A model generated the notes under the pieces. It saw nothing but the letters and a program-made list of their open reading frames with translations, had not been told where the DNA came from and did not search any database. Position numbers and translations under genes: made by a program. Shown here piece after piece: positions 63,761 through 64,000 of a DNA stretch of 64,000 bases. Within the stretch, counting starts at the first letter, position 1. Every line of letters begins with the position of its first letter. Source of the DNA: Albula goreensis (taxonomy: Eukaryota > Chordata > Actinopteri > Albuliformes > Albulidae); the NCBI GenBank assembly GCA_022829145.1, contig CM040765.1, positions 13,727,792-13,791,791 of the forward strand, written 5' to 3'.

Positions 63761-64000
63761 AGATAAGCTAAGGGTTCTGCTTTATAGAATGGCTCTTCGT
63801 TCCCTTTAACATGAGTGTGACGCTTTCACAAGAAGCAGCTTGCAGTTTTGATGACTTTTTTGCTTTGTTTTCACTTCCCAGATTTCAAGCCAAAAGAACA
63901 AATTATATTTTTTGACAGAACAGCAATAAGACAACTCAAATTGTGGAAACCAATCAAGACATTCAATTTTAACATAATGATGAGTTTACAGTGTAGCAGC

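Larger units (their letters stand above)
43785..64000 (+). other. plekha5: plekha5 intron 3 (incomplete, at least 20.2 kb)
   Basis: The donor GTGAGT opens this intron. I looked for an exon continuing WW2 (a His-Asn-rich start followed by a Lys/Cys and a second HPVTG-like block) up to the window end and saw none. The intron therefore spans at least 20 kb. It carries LINE and MITE fragments, minisatellites, a trinucleotide field and two unidentified exon-like candidates, listed separately. Confidence 0.75.

Noticed and set aside
43785..64000. plekha5 exon 4 completing WW2
   Set aside because: No sequence encoding a second HPVTG-like block after an AG acceptor was found by reading. It probably lies beyond the window, though a diverged exon could have been missed.

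Overview
The window looks like ray-finned fish (teleost-type) nuclear DNA. It is AT-leaning and CpG-poor. It is full of CA/GT microsatellites, minisatellites, small hAT-like elements, fish tRNA/SINE-type repeats and 3' ends of L2/Rex1-like LINEs. The only gene I can identify has split exons with vertebrate splice sites. No bacterial-style operons, CRISPR arrays, phage or viral genes are visible.

The identified gene is the 5' end of plekha5 (pleckstrin homology domain-containing family A member 5), on the + strand. Three coding exons at 42408-42499, 42609-42685 and 43727-43784 join in phase. They encode 75 complete codons plus a split one, covering the first WW domain and the start of the second. 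The start codon lies in a CpG-rich, TATA-less promoter region (about 42240-42510) and follows an in-frame stop. The third intron opens at 43785 and no fourth exon is visible before 64000. The rest of WW2, the PH domain and the remainder of the gene must therefore lie beyond the window.

Region 1-42 kb (upstream flank) has no gene that I can support. It holds an old ~30-bp AT-rich minisatellite (2.05-2.4 kb), a 10-unit exact 39-bp array (4.9-5.3 kb), a CRE/E-box cluster followed by a perfect 5' splice-site sequence (6.7-7.0 kb), a LINE tail (7.4 kb), minisatellites at 14.7, 18.2 and 27.5 kb, a 121-bp GT tract (15.5 kb), tRNA-derived repeats, a CpG-rich coiled-coil-like open stretch (30.1 kb, - strand), a TC tract (35.0 kb) and an 11-bp tandem array (39.6 kb). 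Several gene-free CpG-rich or octamer-containing stretches (3.1-3.6, 5.5-6.0, 11.1-11.4, 22.6-23.0 kb) are candidates for conserved regulatory DNA, which only alignment can test.

Region 43.8-64 kb is plekha5 intron 3. It carries LINE fragments (44.7 and 60.6 kb), small mobile elements including one ~550-bp hAT-type element with a perfect 8-bp target duplication (63.2-63.8 kb), a higher-order 28/56-bp satellite-like array (52.4-53.2 kb), a 27-bp array (57.3 kb) and a long ACT/GCA trinucleotide field (59.1-59.6 kb). It also holds two exon-like candidates of unknown identity: an antisense open stretch starting at 46923, and a CpG-rich + strand stretch ending in a donor at 61645.

No novel multi-gene system was found. 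The most useful leads are the nested antisense candidate, the possible alternative first exon, and the repeat arrays with internal higher-order structure.
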